Assembly: GCA_965205275.1 (NCBI GenBank) | Contig: OZ242168.1 | Span: 1,922,001-1,986,000 of the forward strand | Direction of reading: 5' to 3' | Origin: WTFY01 sp965205275 | GTDB lineage: Bacteria > Pseudomonadota > Gammaproteobacteria > UBA4575 | DNA: 64,000 bases | Program-made: the position numbers and the translations under genes | Part shown: piece after piece, positions 52,470 through 62,600 of the stretch | Layout of the letters: every line of letters begins with the position of its first letter | How positions within the stretch are numbered: the stretch's first letter is position 1 | The notes under the pieces: model-generated | What the model was told of the DNA's origin: nothing | Databases searched by the model: none | What the model saw: only the letters and a program-made list of their open reading frames with translations

Positions 52470-52954
52470 TGGCCCGTGTCTTTGTTGGCATCGGTAGCAA
52501 TATCGACAAGGAAAAGAACATCGTCTCATCGGTGGCTGCGCTGCGTGTACATTTTGGCCGTCTGGATATTTCCAATGTGTATGAAACCAGGGCAGTCGGG
52601 TTTGAAGGGGATGACTTTCATAATCTGGTCGTCGGGTTTGATACCGACGAATCACCACTGGAAATCAGTCAAACACTCAAACGAATCGAGGCGGATCATC
52701 ATCGTACGCACGGCAAGGAACAGTTTGAATCCCGTACCCTGGACCTGGACCAGTTGCTATATGGTGATTTAATCATGCAGACGGATGGTGTGAATCTCCC
52801 CCATCCTGATGTCTTGCGTTACAACTTTATGCTCAGGCCGCTGGCTGAACTCACAGGGGGTATGCAGCACCCGGAAGAAAAACGTACCCTTGGAGCGCTA
52901 TGGAAAGCGCATGTTGTAAATGGTGGTATGAAACGGGTTGAGTATGAGTTCTAG
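52469..52954 (+). CDS. folK: HPPK pyrophosphokinase FolK
   Basis: FolK transfers pyrophosphate from ATP to 6-hydroxymethyl-dihydropterin. The 161-residue protein starts ARVFVGIGSNIDKEKNI and has the signature RTLDLDQLLYGDL; LPHPDVLRYNFMLRPLAEL is also typical. It overlaps folB by one base and so acts on the product of the preceding enzyme. Confidence 0.93.
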   Translation: MARVFVGIGSNIDKEKNIVSSVAALRVHFGRLDISNVYETRAVGFEGDDFHNLVVGFDTDESPLEISQTLKRIEADHHRTHGKEQFESRTLDLDQLLYGDLIMQTDGVNLPHPDVLRYNFMLRPLAELTGGMQHPEEKRTLGALWKAHVVNGGMKRVEYEF

Positions 52955-53023
52955 TCATCCGCCGATGCCGGTCGCAACCGGCAGGCCCTGTTCAGGAGCG
53001 CGGGTTGTCGCGTTGCATTGCCG

Positions 53024-53694
53024 TCATTTTTTCCTGGGATAATCAAAACCGGCCAGATAACCTTTTTGCCTGGAAACCGCCTTCCAGGTATCCGTGTCGA
53101 ATTCAATCCGGGCAATACCGCAGGTCGGTAGGTTGTCAATCCGGGCTGTGCAAAGAGCATTGCATAAGTGTGTAAATCCCGGGTTATGTCCGACCAGTAT
53201 TGCATGTTGAAAGCGATCATCAATCCCGGTAATGACTTCCACAAGCGTATTCAGGCCTGCTGCATACATTAGCGGGTTTTGAAGAATTCTGTTTTTGTCG
53301 AAGCCAATTTCAGCTGCGATCATCCCGGCGGTCGTAACCGCGCGTTTCGCCGGGCTGGAAATGATGATATCCGCCTTGCAATCATCGGCTGCCAGACGTT
53401 TGCCCATCATCGGCGCATTTTCGAGGCCACGTTTGTTCAGGGGCCGCTCAAAATCCTGCAGGTCTGCATCGTAGGGCGTGTTAACCAGCTTGATTTTGCA
53501 TGACGTATAACCGCCGCGCGTTTCGCCGGGCTGGAAATGATGATATCCGCCTTGCAATCATCGGCTGCCAGACGTTTGCCCATCATCGGCGCATTTTCGA
53601 GGCCACGTTTGTTCAGGGGCCGCTCAAAATCCTGCAGGTCTGCATCGTCCCAGCTTGATTTTGCATGACGTATAAGCGTTAGATTCCGGGGCAT
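53024..53694 (-). pseudogene. sixA: Phosphohistidine phosphatase SixA, broken by a partial tandem duplication
   Basis: From ATG 53694 the frame reads MPRNLTLIRHAKSSWDDADL (catalytic RHA), on to SSPAKRA, then re-enters a second copy of the RHAKSSW segment out of frame and stops near 53437. The rest (TTAGMIAAEIGFDKN...ILVGHNPGFTHL with the second catalytic His) is readable only in the other frame down to 53024. Removing one 176-bp unit gives a normal ~165-residue SixA. SixA dephosphorylates His phosphotransfer proteins. It lies 6 bp after the SIS gene on the same strand. Confidence 0.85.
53338..53648 (-). repeat. Direct repeat, 135 bp at 176-bp offset, inside sixA
   Basis: Bases 53338-53472 and 53514-53648 appear identical, and the 26-bp segments CCAGCTTGATTTTGCATGAC... 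that follow them also match. The left copy has 11 extra bases (AGGGCGTGTTAA in place of C) between the two blocks. The 176-bp offset shifts the reading frame of sixA. Confidence 0.88.
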
Positions 53695-53699
53695 ACCGG

Positions 53700-54290
53700 C
53701 TAGTCTGCAGTGCGCGCTTTTTTACCCAGGTAGCCGCCATGATGACGCTTGCCATAGTCTTGCCGGCTGAAACCCTTGAGCTCCATCAGTAACAAAGCCA
53801 GCGCATCGCTTATGGCCAGCATGACTGCCATGCTGCAGGTAGGTGTGAGATCGAGTCGGCAGGCTTCCCTGACCGTTCCCATGTCCAGTATGACGTCGCT
53901 CAGGTCACGTAACCTTGAGTCCGGGTGAGAAGTAATGCCTATGACGGTGTGCAGGCCCAGTTCGCGTCCGGCCACCAGCACTTCCAGTACTTCACGGGTT
54001 TTGCCGCTGGTGGAAAAGGCTACCATGGCGTCATTTTCCTCGATCAGGCCCAGGTCTCCGTGCGCGGCCTCACCCGGATGCAAAAAAGAGGCTGGCGTTC
54101 CTGTAGACGATAAGGTTGCTGAAAATTTATTCGCGATGTGACCCGCTTTGCCCATCCCGGTTGTCAACACCTTGCCGTTGCAATTCTTTAGCAGGGATGC
54201 GGCTTTTTCAAAATTGTCGCTGATGGGTATGGAGGATATTGCCTGAGCTTCCTGCAAAAATATTTCCTGTACGCGTTTTCTGGCATCCAT
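53700..54290 (-). CDS. SIS-domain sugar isomerase (KdsD/GutQ-like) without CBS domains
   Basis: The 196-residue protein aligns with the N-terminal half of arabinose-5-phosphate isomerase: LLKNCNGKVLTTGMGKAGHI, TLSSTGTPASFLHPGEAAHG, FSTSGKTREVLEVLV, DLTPTCSMAVMLAISDALA. The tandem CBS domains of KdsD (~120 residues) are absent. KRHHGGYLGKKA near the end corresponds to the usual HPGG.LG linker before the CBS pair, so the gene ends cleanly there. CBS-less forms exist and are thought active. It would convert ribulose-5-P to arabinose-5-P for KDO. Confidence 0.85.
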   Translation of the reverse strand: MDARKRVQEIFLQEAQAISSIPISDNFEKAASLLKNCNGKVLTTGMGKAGHIANKFSATLSSTGTPASFLHPGEAAHGDLGLIEENDAMVAFSTSGKTREVLEVLVAGRELGLHTVIGITSHPDSRLRDLSDVILDMGTVREACRLDLTPTCSMAVMLAISDALALLLMELKGFSRQDYGKRHHGGYLGKKARTAD

Positions 54291-54391
54291 ACATTACATC
54301 CTCGGGCATTCAGCCCCCTGATTGCAGACGGTACAGCGGTTCCATGCAAATTGAACTGTACAAACAGGTACCGCAGGCATTCCGGAATCAG

Positions 54392-55282
54392 TCACGCTGC
54401 AACGATCGTGTTACGAATTGTACCGATTGACTCGATTTCACATTCTACTACATCCCCTGGAAGCAGGTATTCAGGTGGATTACGGACATACCCCACGCCG
54501 CTCGGGGTGCCTGTCGCGATGATATCTCCCGGCTCAAGCCGCATACCCCGGGATAATGTTTCAATGACGGTTGCCGTATCAAAGATCTGATACCTGGTAT
54601 TTGAATCCTGCTTGACCTGATCGTTCACGCGGCAGGTCAGATTCAGTATCTGGGGGTCGGGGATCTCGTCTGCCGTTACGATCCAGGGACCCATGGGGCA
54701 TGCTCCGGTAAGACTCTTGCCGATAAAAAACTGCTTGTGGCGTTTTTGTAAATCCCGTGCGGACACGTCGTTTATTACGGTATACCCGAAAACATGCTGC
54801 AGCGCATGTTCACGGCGAATGCCTTGGCCCCCTTTCCCAATGATGATGCCCAGTTCGACTTCCCAGTCCATTTTGTCTGAAACATCAGGATTCACCGGTA
54901 TGTCTGCATGTGGGCCATTCATACTGGAAGCGGCTTTGGTGAATACGATGGGGTATTTGGGCAATTTGGGTGCTTCCAGCAGGGTGCGTGTTGTTTCCTC
55001 AACATGCTCAATATAGTTCCAGCCAAGACACATCATGTTTTGACGTGGTCTGGGGATCGGCGATAACAGTTCGACAGAAGCCAATGCAACCCATTGTTCG
55101 TGCCTGGACTGCTGCACCAGTTCACGCAGGTCCGCCAAGCACTGATCCTGTTCATCGATCACCTGCAGCATGCTGTCCATCTCCGATGGCCAACCGGGAC
55201 AGGTTGCGGGTAACAGGATAGAATCAGCTTGCACTACGGCAAGATGCACTTCACTATTGTACAGGCATGTAGCTAATTTCAT
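54392..55282 (-). CDS. Fumarylacetoacetate hydrolase-family protein
   Basis: The 296-residue protein has the FAH C-terminal core: MCLGWNYIEHVEET, metal ligands in KMDWEVELGIIIGKGG, YTVINDVSARDLQ, SLTGACPMGPWIV, and the closing LEPGDIIATGTPSGVGY. Such enzymes hydrolyse or decarboxylate beta-diketo or oxaloacetate-like acids with Mg2+. The substrate cannot be set. It stands alone on the minus strand. Confidence 0.88.
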   Translation of the reverse strand: MKLATCLYNSEVHLAVVQADSILLPATCPGWPSEMDSMLQVIDEQDQCLADLRELVQQSRHEQWVALASVELLSPIPRPRQNMMCLGWNYIEHVEETTRTLLEAPKLPKYPIVFTKAASSMNGPHADIPVNPDVSDKMDWEVELGIIIGKGGQGIRREHALQHVFGYTVINDVSARDLQKRHKQFFIGKSLTGACPMGPWIVTADEIPDPQILNLTCRVNDQVKQDSNTRYQIFDTATVIETLSRGMRLEPGDIIATGTPSGVGYVRNPPEYLLPGDVVECEIESIGTIRNTIVAA

Positions 55283-55388
55283 TACCGGACATCATGGTTT
55301 TTCTGGAAGGGGTATTGTAATCACAGCCTGATGTCTGAAGCCAGATTTCGAGCGACACTGCGCGCAGGCTCACCATGGGATATATACA

Positions 55389-57518
55389 GTGAAAAAAATA
55401 GCCGTTTTATTAGCTGTAGCAATGCTGGTTACCGGGTTTTTCATTTTTGATTTGCATCAGTATCTTGATTTTTCCTACCTTAAATCAAGGCAGGCGCTGA
55501 TTACCGGCTACTTTCATGCCTACCCCGTTAAGACAGCGCTGATATTTTTCCTGATTTATTTCGCAGTCGCCGGTCTTTCCCTGCCGGGTGCAGGGGTCCT
55601 GTCGGTGCTTGCCGGGGCTATTTTTGGTTTGCCTGTAGGGGCAACCATCGTACTGCTTGCAGCAACTGCCGGGGCTACGGTTGCATTCTGGCTTTCACGG
55701 TATATTTTTCACGACTTTGTGCAAAGCCGTTTCGGGGACAAGCTGCGGGCCATTAACAAGGGCATTGAGAAAGATGGTGCATTTTATCTGTTCACGCTGC
55801 GATTGATCCCTCTCTTCCCGTTTTTTGTGATCAACCTTGTCATGGGTCTGACCCCCATGCGGACGGTTGTTTTTTTCATGGCCAGTCTGCTTGGCATGGT
55901 GGCCGGTTCCATCATTTTTGTGAATGTAGGCACCCAGCTTGCAGACCTGGAATCGCTGGGCGGAATCCTGACACTTGATCTCGTCATTGCGTTTGGACTG
56001 CTGGCGATTTTCCCCTGGGCAGCCAAAAAAATACTGGCCATATTCAGGGCAAAACGTGTCTACGCAAATTTCAGCAGGCCCAAAAAGTTCGATCGTAACC
56101 TGATTGTAATCGGTGCCGGCTCTGGAGGACTGGTTTCTGCGTACATTGCTGCGACGGTCAAGGCCAAGGTAACCCTCATTGAAAAAAATAAAATGGGAGG
56201 GGATTGCCTGAATACAGGCTGCGTACCTTCCAAGGCATTGATACGTTCTGCAAAATTTGTTTCACAGGCAAAACGGGCTGCGCAATATGGTTGTGAACCT
56301 GTCCAGGTGGATTTTGATTTCAGAAAGATCATGCAGCGTGTGCAACAGGTAATCGAAAAAGTTGAACCTCATGATTCCGTGGAACGCTATACGAAACTGG
56401 GGGTCGAATGTATTCAGGGCGAAGCTGAACTGAAAGACCCGTGGACGGTTGCCGTCAATGAAAAAACCCTGACGAGCAGGAATATAGTCCTGGCTACAGG
56501 TGCCAGCCCCCTTGTACCTGACATACCGGGTTTATCTGATATTGGGTATTATACTTCGGATACCATCTGGAACATTAACGAACTGCCCGAACGCATGGTG
56601 GTGCTCGGGGGAGGTCCGATCGGCTGTGAACTGGCTCAATGTTTTGCGCGTTTTGGCTCGAGGGTCACCCAGGTTCAAAGGGGTCCCAGGATCCTGCCGC
56701 GTGAAGACCCTGAGATCTCCGCTATGGTTGCGGAAAGTTTTGTCCGCGAGGGCGTGCAGATCCTTACTGGGCACGCCGCAAAGGAGGTGCTGCAGGAGCA
56801 GGGTTCAAATGTATTGATCTGTACGCACGACGGCACGGAAGTAAAGGTCCCGTTCGATGCCATTCTGGTTGCTGTCGGGCGCAAGGTAACCTCACACCCG
56901 ACCTGGGACAAGAATTTGCAGATTGAACTGCAAAAAAATGGAAGACCGGCACTGAACGAGTTCCTGCAAACCAGTTACCCCAATATCTATGCCTGTGGCG
57001 ATCTTGCGGGCCCTTACCAATTTACGCATACGGCTTCCCACCAGGCCTGGTATGCCAGTGTCAATGCACTGTTTGGCCGGTTCAAAAAATTCCGGGTTGA
57101 CTACTCGGTCATTCCCTGGTGTACGTTTACGGAACCTGAAGTGGCACGAGTGGGTCTGAATGAGCAGGAGGCACAGAATCAGGGCATTGAGTATGAGGTA
57201 ACGCGGTACGATATATCCGATCTGGACCGTGCGATTGCGGATGAGGAAGCGCATGGGGTGGTGAAGGTGCTTACCCTGCCTGACAAAGACAGAATCCTGG
57301 GTGCAACCATTGCTGGCGAGCATGCTGGTGATCTGATAACAGAATATGTTTCAGCCATGAAACACAAGCTGGGCCTGAGCAAGATCCTTGGCACCATACA
57401 TATTTATCCGACCCTGGCTGAAGCCAACAAGTATGCTGCAGGCGAGTGGAAAAGGGCACATGCACCTGAAAAAATGCTGAACTGGGTAAAAAGGTACCAT
57501 GCGTTTCAACGTAGGTAA
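55389..57518 (+). CDS. TVP38/TMEM64 membrane domain fused to a disulfide oxidoreductase
   Basis: The 709-residue protein begins at GTG 55389. Residues ~1-220 form a TVP38/DedA-like membrane domain (LSLPGAGVLSVLAGAIFGLP; FTLRLIPLFPFFVINLVMG). Residues ~235-709 are a flavoprotein of the mercuric reductase/dihydrolipoamide dehydrogenase type: FAD loop IVIGAGSGGLVSAYIA, redox CxxxxC in GGDCLNTGCVPSKAL, NAD loop VVLGGGPIGCELAQ, dimerisation His-Pro region HIYPTLAEAN. No N-terminal HMA domain or C-terminal Cys pair, so it is not classic MerA. It is followed by an ArsS-like gene 30 bp away. Confidence 0.9.
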   Translation: MKKIAVLLAVAMLVTGFFIFDLHQYLDFSYLKSRQALITGYFHAYPVKTALIFFLIYFAVAGLSLPGAGVLSVLAGAIFGLPVGATIVLLAATAGATVAFWLSRYIFHDFVQSRFGDKLRAINKGIEKDGAFYLFTLRLIPLFPFFVINLVMGLTPMRTVVFFMASLLGMVAGSIIFVNVGTQLADLESLGGILTLDLVIAFGLLAIFPWAAKKILAIFRAKRVYANFSRPKKFDRNLIVIGAGSGGLVSAYIAATVKAKVTLIEKNKMGGDCLNTGCVPSKALIRSAKFVSQAKRAAQYGCEPVQVDFDFRKIMQRVQQVIEKVEPHDSVERYTKLGVECIQGEAELKDPWTVAVNEKTLTSRNIVLATGASPLVPDIPGLSDIGYYTSDTIWNINELPERMVVLGGGPIGCELAQCFARFGSRVTQVQRGPRILPREDPEISAMVAESFVREGVQILTGHAAKEVLQEQGSNVLICTHDGTEVKVPFDAILVAVGRKVTSHPTWDKNLQIELQKNGRPALNEFLQTSYPNIYACGDLAGPYQFTHTASHQAWYASVNALFGRFKKFRVDYSVIPWCTFTEPEVARVGLNEQEAQNQGIEYEVTRYDISDLDRAIADEEAHGVVKVLTLPDKDRILGATIAGEHAGDLITEYVSAMKHKLGLSKILGTIHIYPTLAEANKYAAGEWKRAHAPEKMLNWVKRYHAFQRR

Positions 57519-57548
57519 CTATACATTGAACAATCCGCGATACACGAT

Positions 57549-58508
57549 ATGCACGAAACCCTTCACTTACTGAAACAAACCGATTTCCCTGAAATTTACC
57601 GCGACAAGGTTGAAACCTTGCAGGTTAACCTGGGGTACCGGTGCAATCAGTCCTGTGTACATTGTCATGTGAATGCCGGACCCGGTCGCAAGGAGATGAT
57701 GTCATCCGGAACGATTGATACGGTCATGGATTACCTGCACGCCCGGGATGTCCAGACGCTGGATCTCACCGGTGGTGCGCCTGAGTTGCATCCGCAGTTC
57801 AGACAGCTGGTAACGATGGCCCGCGGCCGGGTTCAACGTGTGATTGATCGCTGCAATCTGACAATTCTTGAGGAACCTGACCAGCAGGACCTTGCAGGCT
57901 TTCTGGCAAAACAGAAAGTGGAAATCGTGGCTTCGTTGCCCTGTTATCTTGAAGAGAATGTTGACAAACAACGGGGTAACGGAGTGTTTGTGAAAAGTAT
58001 ACGTGCGCTTAGAAAACTGAATGCCCTTGGATATGGAAAAAACGACGAAAGCCTGGTCCTTACACTGGTCTACAATCCCCAGGGTCCCGATTTGCCGCCA
58101 CCGCAGGAAAGTCTGGAAAAAGACTATCGCAAGTTTTTAACCGGATATGACGTAAGTTTTGACCATTTGTTCACCATCACAAACATGCCGATCAAAAGAT
58201 TTGGCAGTACCCTGATCAGTCAGGGAAAATTTGACGAATACATGAAGTTGCTGCGTAATGCCTACCATGCAAAAAACCTGCAGTCCGTAATGTGTCGTTC
58301 CCTGGTAAGTGTAGACTGGCAAGGCTATGTGTACGACTGTGATTTTAACCAGATGCTTGGTTTGCCTTTACCGTATAATAACCAGGCACGCACACATTTG
58401 TCAGAGCTTGTTGACATTGATCTGGAGAATCGTGAAATTACGGTTGCCGATCATTGTTACGGCTGCACCGCAGGACAGGGGAGCAGTTGCAGTGGCTCGT
58501 TGAACTAG
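57549..58508 (+). CDS. arsS: Radical SAM protein, ArsS-like (arsenosugar biosynthesis type)
   Basis: The 319-residue protein has the radical SAM cluster motif CNQSCVHC (~33-40) in LQVNLGYRCNQSCVHCHVNA, the GGE-like motif TGGAPEL, and a C-terminal cysteine-rich domain (MCRSLVSVDWQGYVYDCDFN; HCYGCTAGQGSSCSGSL) characteristic of the ArsS family. ArsS adds a 5'-deoxyadenosyl group to dimethylarsenite. ArsM is not in the window, so the arsenosugar role is unproven. It probably shares a transcript with the upstream fusion flavoprotein. Confidence 0.85.
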   Translation: MHETLHLLKQTDFPEIYRDKVETLQVNLGYRCNQSCVHCHVNAGPGRKEMMSSGTIDTVMDYLHARDVQTLDLTGGAPELHPQFRQLVTMARGRVQRVIDRCNLTILEEPDQQDLAGFLAKQKVEIVASLPCYLEENVDKQRGNGVFVKSIRALRKLNALGYGKNDESLVLTLVYNPQGPDLPPPQESLEKDYRKFLTGYDVSFDHLFTITNMPIKRFGSTLISQGKFDEYMKLLRNAYHAKNLQSVMCRSLVSVDWQGYVYDCDFNQMLGLPLPYNNQARTHLSELVDIDLENREITVADHCYGCTAGQGSSCSGSLN

Positions 58509-58551
58509 TTACCGCACACTTAGTCCCTGTAACCCTGTCTCAGGCTTTTAT

Positions 58552-59601
58552 ATGAAATCCCTGCTTGCAAACATCACCCTGGTTCTGGTTTTCCTAGCTT
58601 CTGCTGTGCATGCAGAAGAAAGAAGAGGGCCTCCTCCTGTGTTCGTCGTGACCGAACATGCGGTGAAAAAAAATGTATCCCCTACCGCCTTGTACAGTGC
58701 AACGGTAATCAGTCGAAACGATGCAAATCTGTCCGGAGAAATATCCGGACACCTGACCTGGGTTGCAGAAGTAGGGGATCATTTCCGCAAGGGTGAGAGG
58801 GTTGCAAAACTGGATGATGTCTTTATCAGGCAGCAGGTAATCGAGGAGCAATCCATCATCCAGAGTGAAAAAGCCAGATATGATTTCCACACCCGGAATG
58901 TGGAGCGTTTCAGGAAATTGTTAACGGACGAAGCCATTGCATTCAGTAAGGTTGATCAGGCAAGCACAGATCAATCGGTCGCACACAGCAATATCCTTTC
59001 AGCCGAAGCACGTCTTGCACAGGCGGAAGAACGTTTGAAACGCACCAGCATACTCGCACCTTTTGACGGTATCGTGTCGGAACGGTTGCTGCAGGCAGGA
59101 GAGTGGGCAGACAACGGCACCACCATTGTGCGGTTGGTCAGTATTGACAATCTGGAGGTTCAAACACATGTCCCGGCCGGTGCCTTGCAGTTTGTAACGA
59201 CAGGCACACCATTAACCTACACAGATGGAAAGGTTACGGGCACAGGTAAAGTGCGTACGTTCGTACCGGTTGGCAAAGATGTGTCCCGGTTATATGAGTT
59301 GCGGATTTCTGTATCCGACTCTTCGCTGAGTGCCGGCAGGCTGTTACGTGTTGCAGTACCGACGGCGCACTCGCGTGAAGCCGTAATGGTGCCTCGTGAT
59401 GCCTTGGTGTTGCGCAGGGAGGGGGTGTATGTGTACCGGATCAATAAGGAATCCATTGCTGAGAAAATTACTGTGGAAACCGGAATTGCCGAATCCCGCA
59501 GCATAGAGGTCATCGGGGGCATCCAGGAAAATGACCGGGTCGTCACACGTGGCGGTGAAAATCTGCAACCCGGTATGACGGTCAGCGTAAAACCGCTGTA
59601 A
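58552..59601 (+). CDS. RND efflux periplasmic adaptor (MFP)
   Basis: The 349-residue protein has a signal peptide (MKSLLANITLVLVFLASAVHA), a biotinyl-lipoyl-like part (SGEISGHLTWVAEVGDHFRK), an alpha hairpin (~95-150), its return half ERLKRTSILAPFDGIVSERL, and a C-terminal beta domain. It links the inner-membrane RND pump to an outer-membrane channel. The pump gene follows 8 bp downstream; no TolC-type gene is adjacent. Confidence 0.93.
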   Translation: MKSLLANITLVLVFLASAVHAEERRGPPPVFVVTEHAVKKNVSPTALYSATVISRNDANLSGEISGHLTWVAEVGDHFRKGERVAKLDDVFIRQQVIEEQSIIQSEKARYDFHTRNVERFRKLLTDEAIAFSKVDQASTDQSVAHSNILSAEARLAQAEERLKRTSILAPFDGIVSERLLQAGEWADNGTTIVRLVSIDNLEVQTHVPAGALQFVTTGTPLTYTDGKVTGTGKVRTFVPVGKDVSRLYELRISVSDSSLSAGRLLRVAVPTAHSREAVMVPRDALVLRREGVYVYRINKESIAEKITVETGIAESRSIEVIGGIQENDRVVTRGGENLQPGMTVSVKPL

Positions 59602-59609
59602 GCGGACTC

Positions 59610-62600
59610 ATGAATTTTATCAAGTTTGCCTTAAGTAATCCTACTGCAACCCTGGTTGGTTGTTTGCTGGTAATCCTGTTTGGTTCGTTAACCCTGGCCC
59701 GTCTGCCCATACAACTTACCCCTTCAGTTGAGCAACCTGAGATTGTGATCTCTACCAATTGGCGTGCAGCTGCCCCGGAAGAAGTCGAGTCTGAAATTAT
59801 CGAGCCACAGGAAAAACAGTTGCGTGGCCTGCCTGGTATGAAGGAATTACTTTCTGAAGCCAGAACCGGTGGAGGTAAAATTACGATTGCCTTCAAAGTG
59901 GATTATGACCTGAATCGTGGATTAATCGAGGTTATTAACCGTTTAAACCGCGTTCCCAGTTATCCCGAAGATGCGGACGAGCCCATACTCAGTACGGCCG
60001 GAGGGCGAGGGCGCCCTGTCGCCTGGTTTATAGTCAAAACGGATGAGGGCAATCCAAGGCCTATAGAAACCTACCGGGATTTTGTCGAAGAAGTTGTACA
60101 AACACGCTTTGAACGCGTTCCCGGTGTAGCCCTTTCCGAAGTTCGTGGGGGTAATGAATACGAAGTACGTGTCACGGTAGACCCGTATAAAGCAGCAGGA
60201 CTGGGTATTGAGTTACCTAAAGCTGCGGCACTGATCGGTGGCAACGATGATGTTTCCGGCGGCACTGCCAATGTGGGGAAACGACGTTACACATTGCGTT
60301 ATACCGGCGCACTGGATGCACAGCAATTAGGCGAACTTATTCTGGAATGGCGTGAAGGCAAACCGGTTGCCTTGCGGGATATTGCCCGCGTGGAGATTCT
60401 CACTGTCGATCGCAATAACTTTGTAATTACCAAAGGCGGGCAGTCTATTGCCGTCAATGCCTATCGGGAAGCGGGTGTCAATGTACTTCAAACCATGAAC
60501 GACATACGCGCTGCGGTAAGGGAAATTGAACAGGGCCCTTTCAAACGAGCCCATCTTAATATCGAACAGGTCTATGACGAAACCGTATATATCAACAGTG
60601 CGATTGAGTTGTTACGTAACAGCCTGGGCCTGGGTATTTTACTGGCCGTAGCCGTTCTGTGGTGGTTTTTAAGGAGGCTCCGGGCCACGTTTATTGTCAC
60701 TTTGACCGTACCTCTGTGTTTGTTTGTAACGCTTGTGGTGATGAATATGACAGGTCGCACCATCAATGTCGTTTCATTAGCGGGCATGGCCTTTGCGGTG
60801 GGTATGGTTATGGATGCTGCAATTATCGTGCTGGAGAACATTGTGCGGATGCGCGAGCAGGGAATGGCTTCCCGGAAAGCAGTACTCGAGGGTACCCGAC
60901 AGGTATGGCCGGCCTTGTTTGCCTCCGCTGTAACGACGGTTGCGATTTTTTTACCGATCATATTTCTGAAAGATCAGAGTGGTCAGTTGTTCTCGGATCT
61001 TGCCATTGTAATTTCAGCGGCCACAGCCACTTCACTGCTGGTGGCGAGTGTAGTCATTCCTGTTGCAGCGCATAAGTTTATGGCAAACGTAAAACTGGTA
61101 GACAGGCCCTATACCTGGTGGGATCGCGCTACCTCTTTCATCATAGATATAACCGGTACGGCTGCTTTACGCTGGTTGTGGATCATTAGCTTGACCAGCG
61201 TTGCGGTCGCGATCACTTATCTGGCATTTCCCAAAATCGACTACCTGCCCACAGGCAACCGTAATCTGGTGTTCGGTATTGTGATTCCACCTCCGGGCGT
61301 CAGCATTGATCATATTGAAAAGGAAATGGGCAAGGTGATTGCCGCACGGTTGCAGCCTTATCTGGATGGCAAAAAGTCTCCAGAAATAAAGCACTACTTT
61401 TTTGTTGCCAGTTCGGGCTCTATATTTTTAGGTGCGCGCGCGCGAAACCCGGGAAAACAGGAAGTTGATCAGGTACTGAATGTCGTGCGTACTGCAATAA
61501 CGGGTTTTCCGGACAGTTTTGCCATTGTGCAAAAGGCTTCCTTGTTCAGTGGCGTCGGCGGGCGTACGGAGGTCGATATTAATATTCAGGGAAGTAATAT
61601 CGATAGCCTGTTACGTGCCGCGAGAGTTGGATTTTTTAAAATTCCAGCTGTTTTCCAAGGCGCACGAGCACGCCCGCGCCCCGGTCTGGAATTGGCTGAG
61701 CCTGAACTGCAAATGGCGCCCAAGAACAGCCGCCTGGTTGAAGTTGGCTGGAACCGGGCCACGATGGCGGCCATGACCCGGTTTCTGGGTCAAGGTCTGT
61801 TTGTGGGTGAATATTTTAATGGTGAAGAAAAACTTGATGTGGTTGCAAGGGTTGAACCCTGGTTTACTCCTGAAGAACTGGCAGCGATCCCCCTGTATAC
61901 TCCGAAGGGCGGGGCATTGCCTGTCAGTGAGCTTGTCGATATCAAACGCACGGCCGGGCCGGATCGGATCCGTCGCCTGGACCGTCGACGCACGATCACT
62001 CTGGAATTGCGACCGCCTCCCGGAATGCCGCTGGAAGTGGTCATTGAGAAAATAAAACAGGAGGTCATACCGTTGATGGAACGGGAGCTTCCTGAGGATG
62101 GGGAAATTCGACTCAGTGGGTCTGCGGATAATCTGAAGACAGCAATTAGAAGTTTTGCCAGCAGTTTTGTCCTGGCAGTGATTATTCTTTATCTTTTGAT
62201 CAGTGCCCTGTTTCGATCATTTGTCGATAGCATCCTGGTTATCCTGGTCTTGCCTCTTGCTACCGTAGGCGGCGTGCTTGTGTTGCGACTACTGAATCTT
62301 CCTGCGGACTTATTGACCATGCTGGGTTTTATTGTTCTGCTGGGTCTGGTTGTGAACAATGCGATCTTGCTGGTGCATCAGGCACGCACCGCCGAACGCA
62401 GGGGCAAGTCGAGGCGCCAGGCAGTAGGTGAGTCAGTACGTGTGCGTTTGCGACCCATACTCATGAGCACCCTGACCAGCATTTTTGGAATGTTGCCTTT
62501 ATTGCTCATTCCGGGAGCGGGCTCTGAGCTTTATAAGGGTTTTGCAGGTGTGATTGTTGGCGGCATGGTCGTGAGCACTGCCTTCACGCTGATTCTGTTA

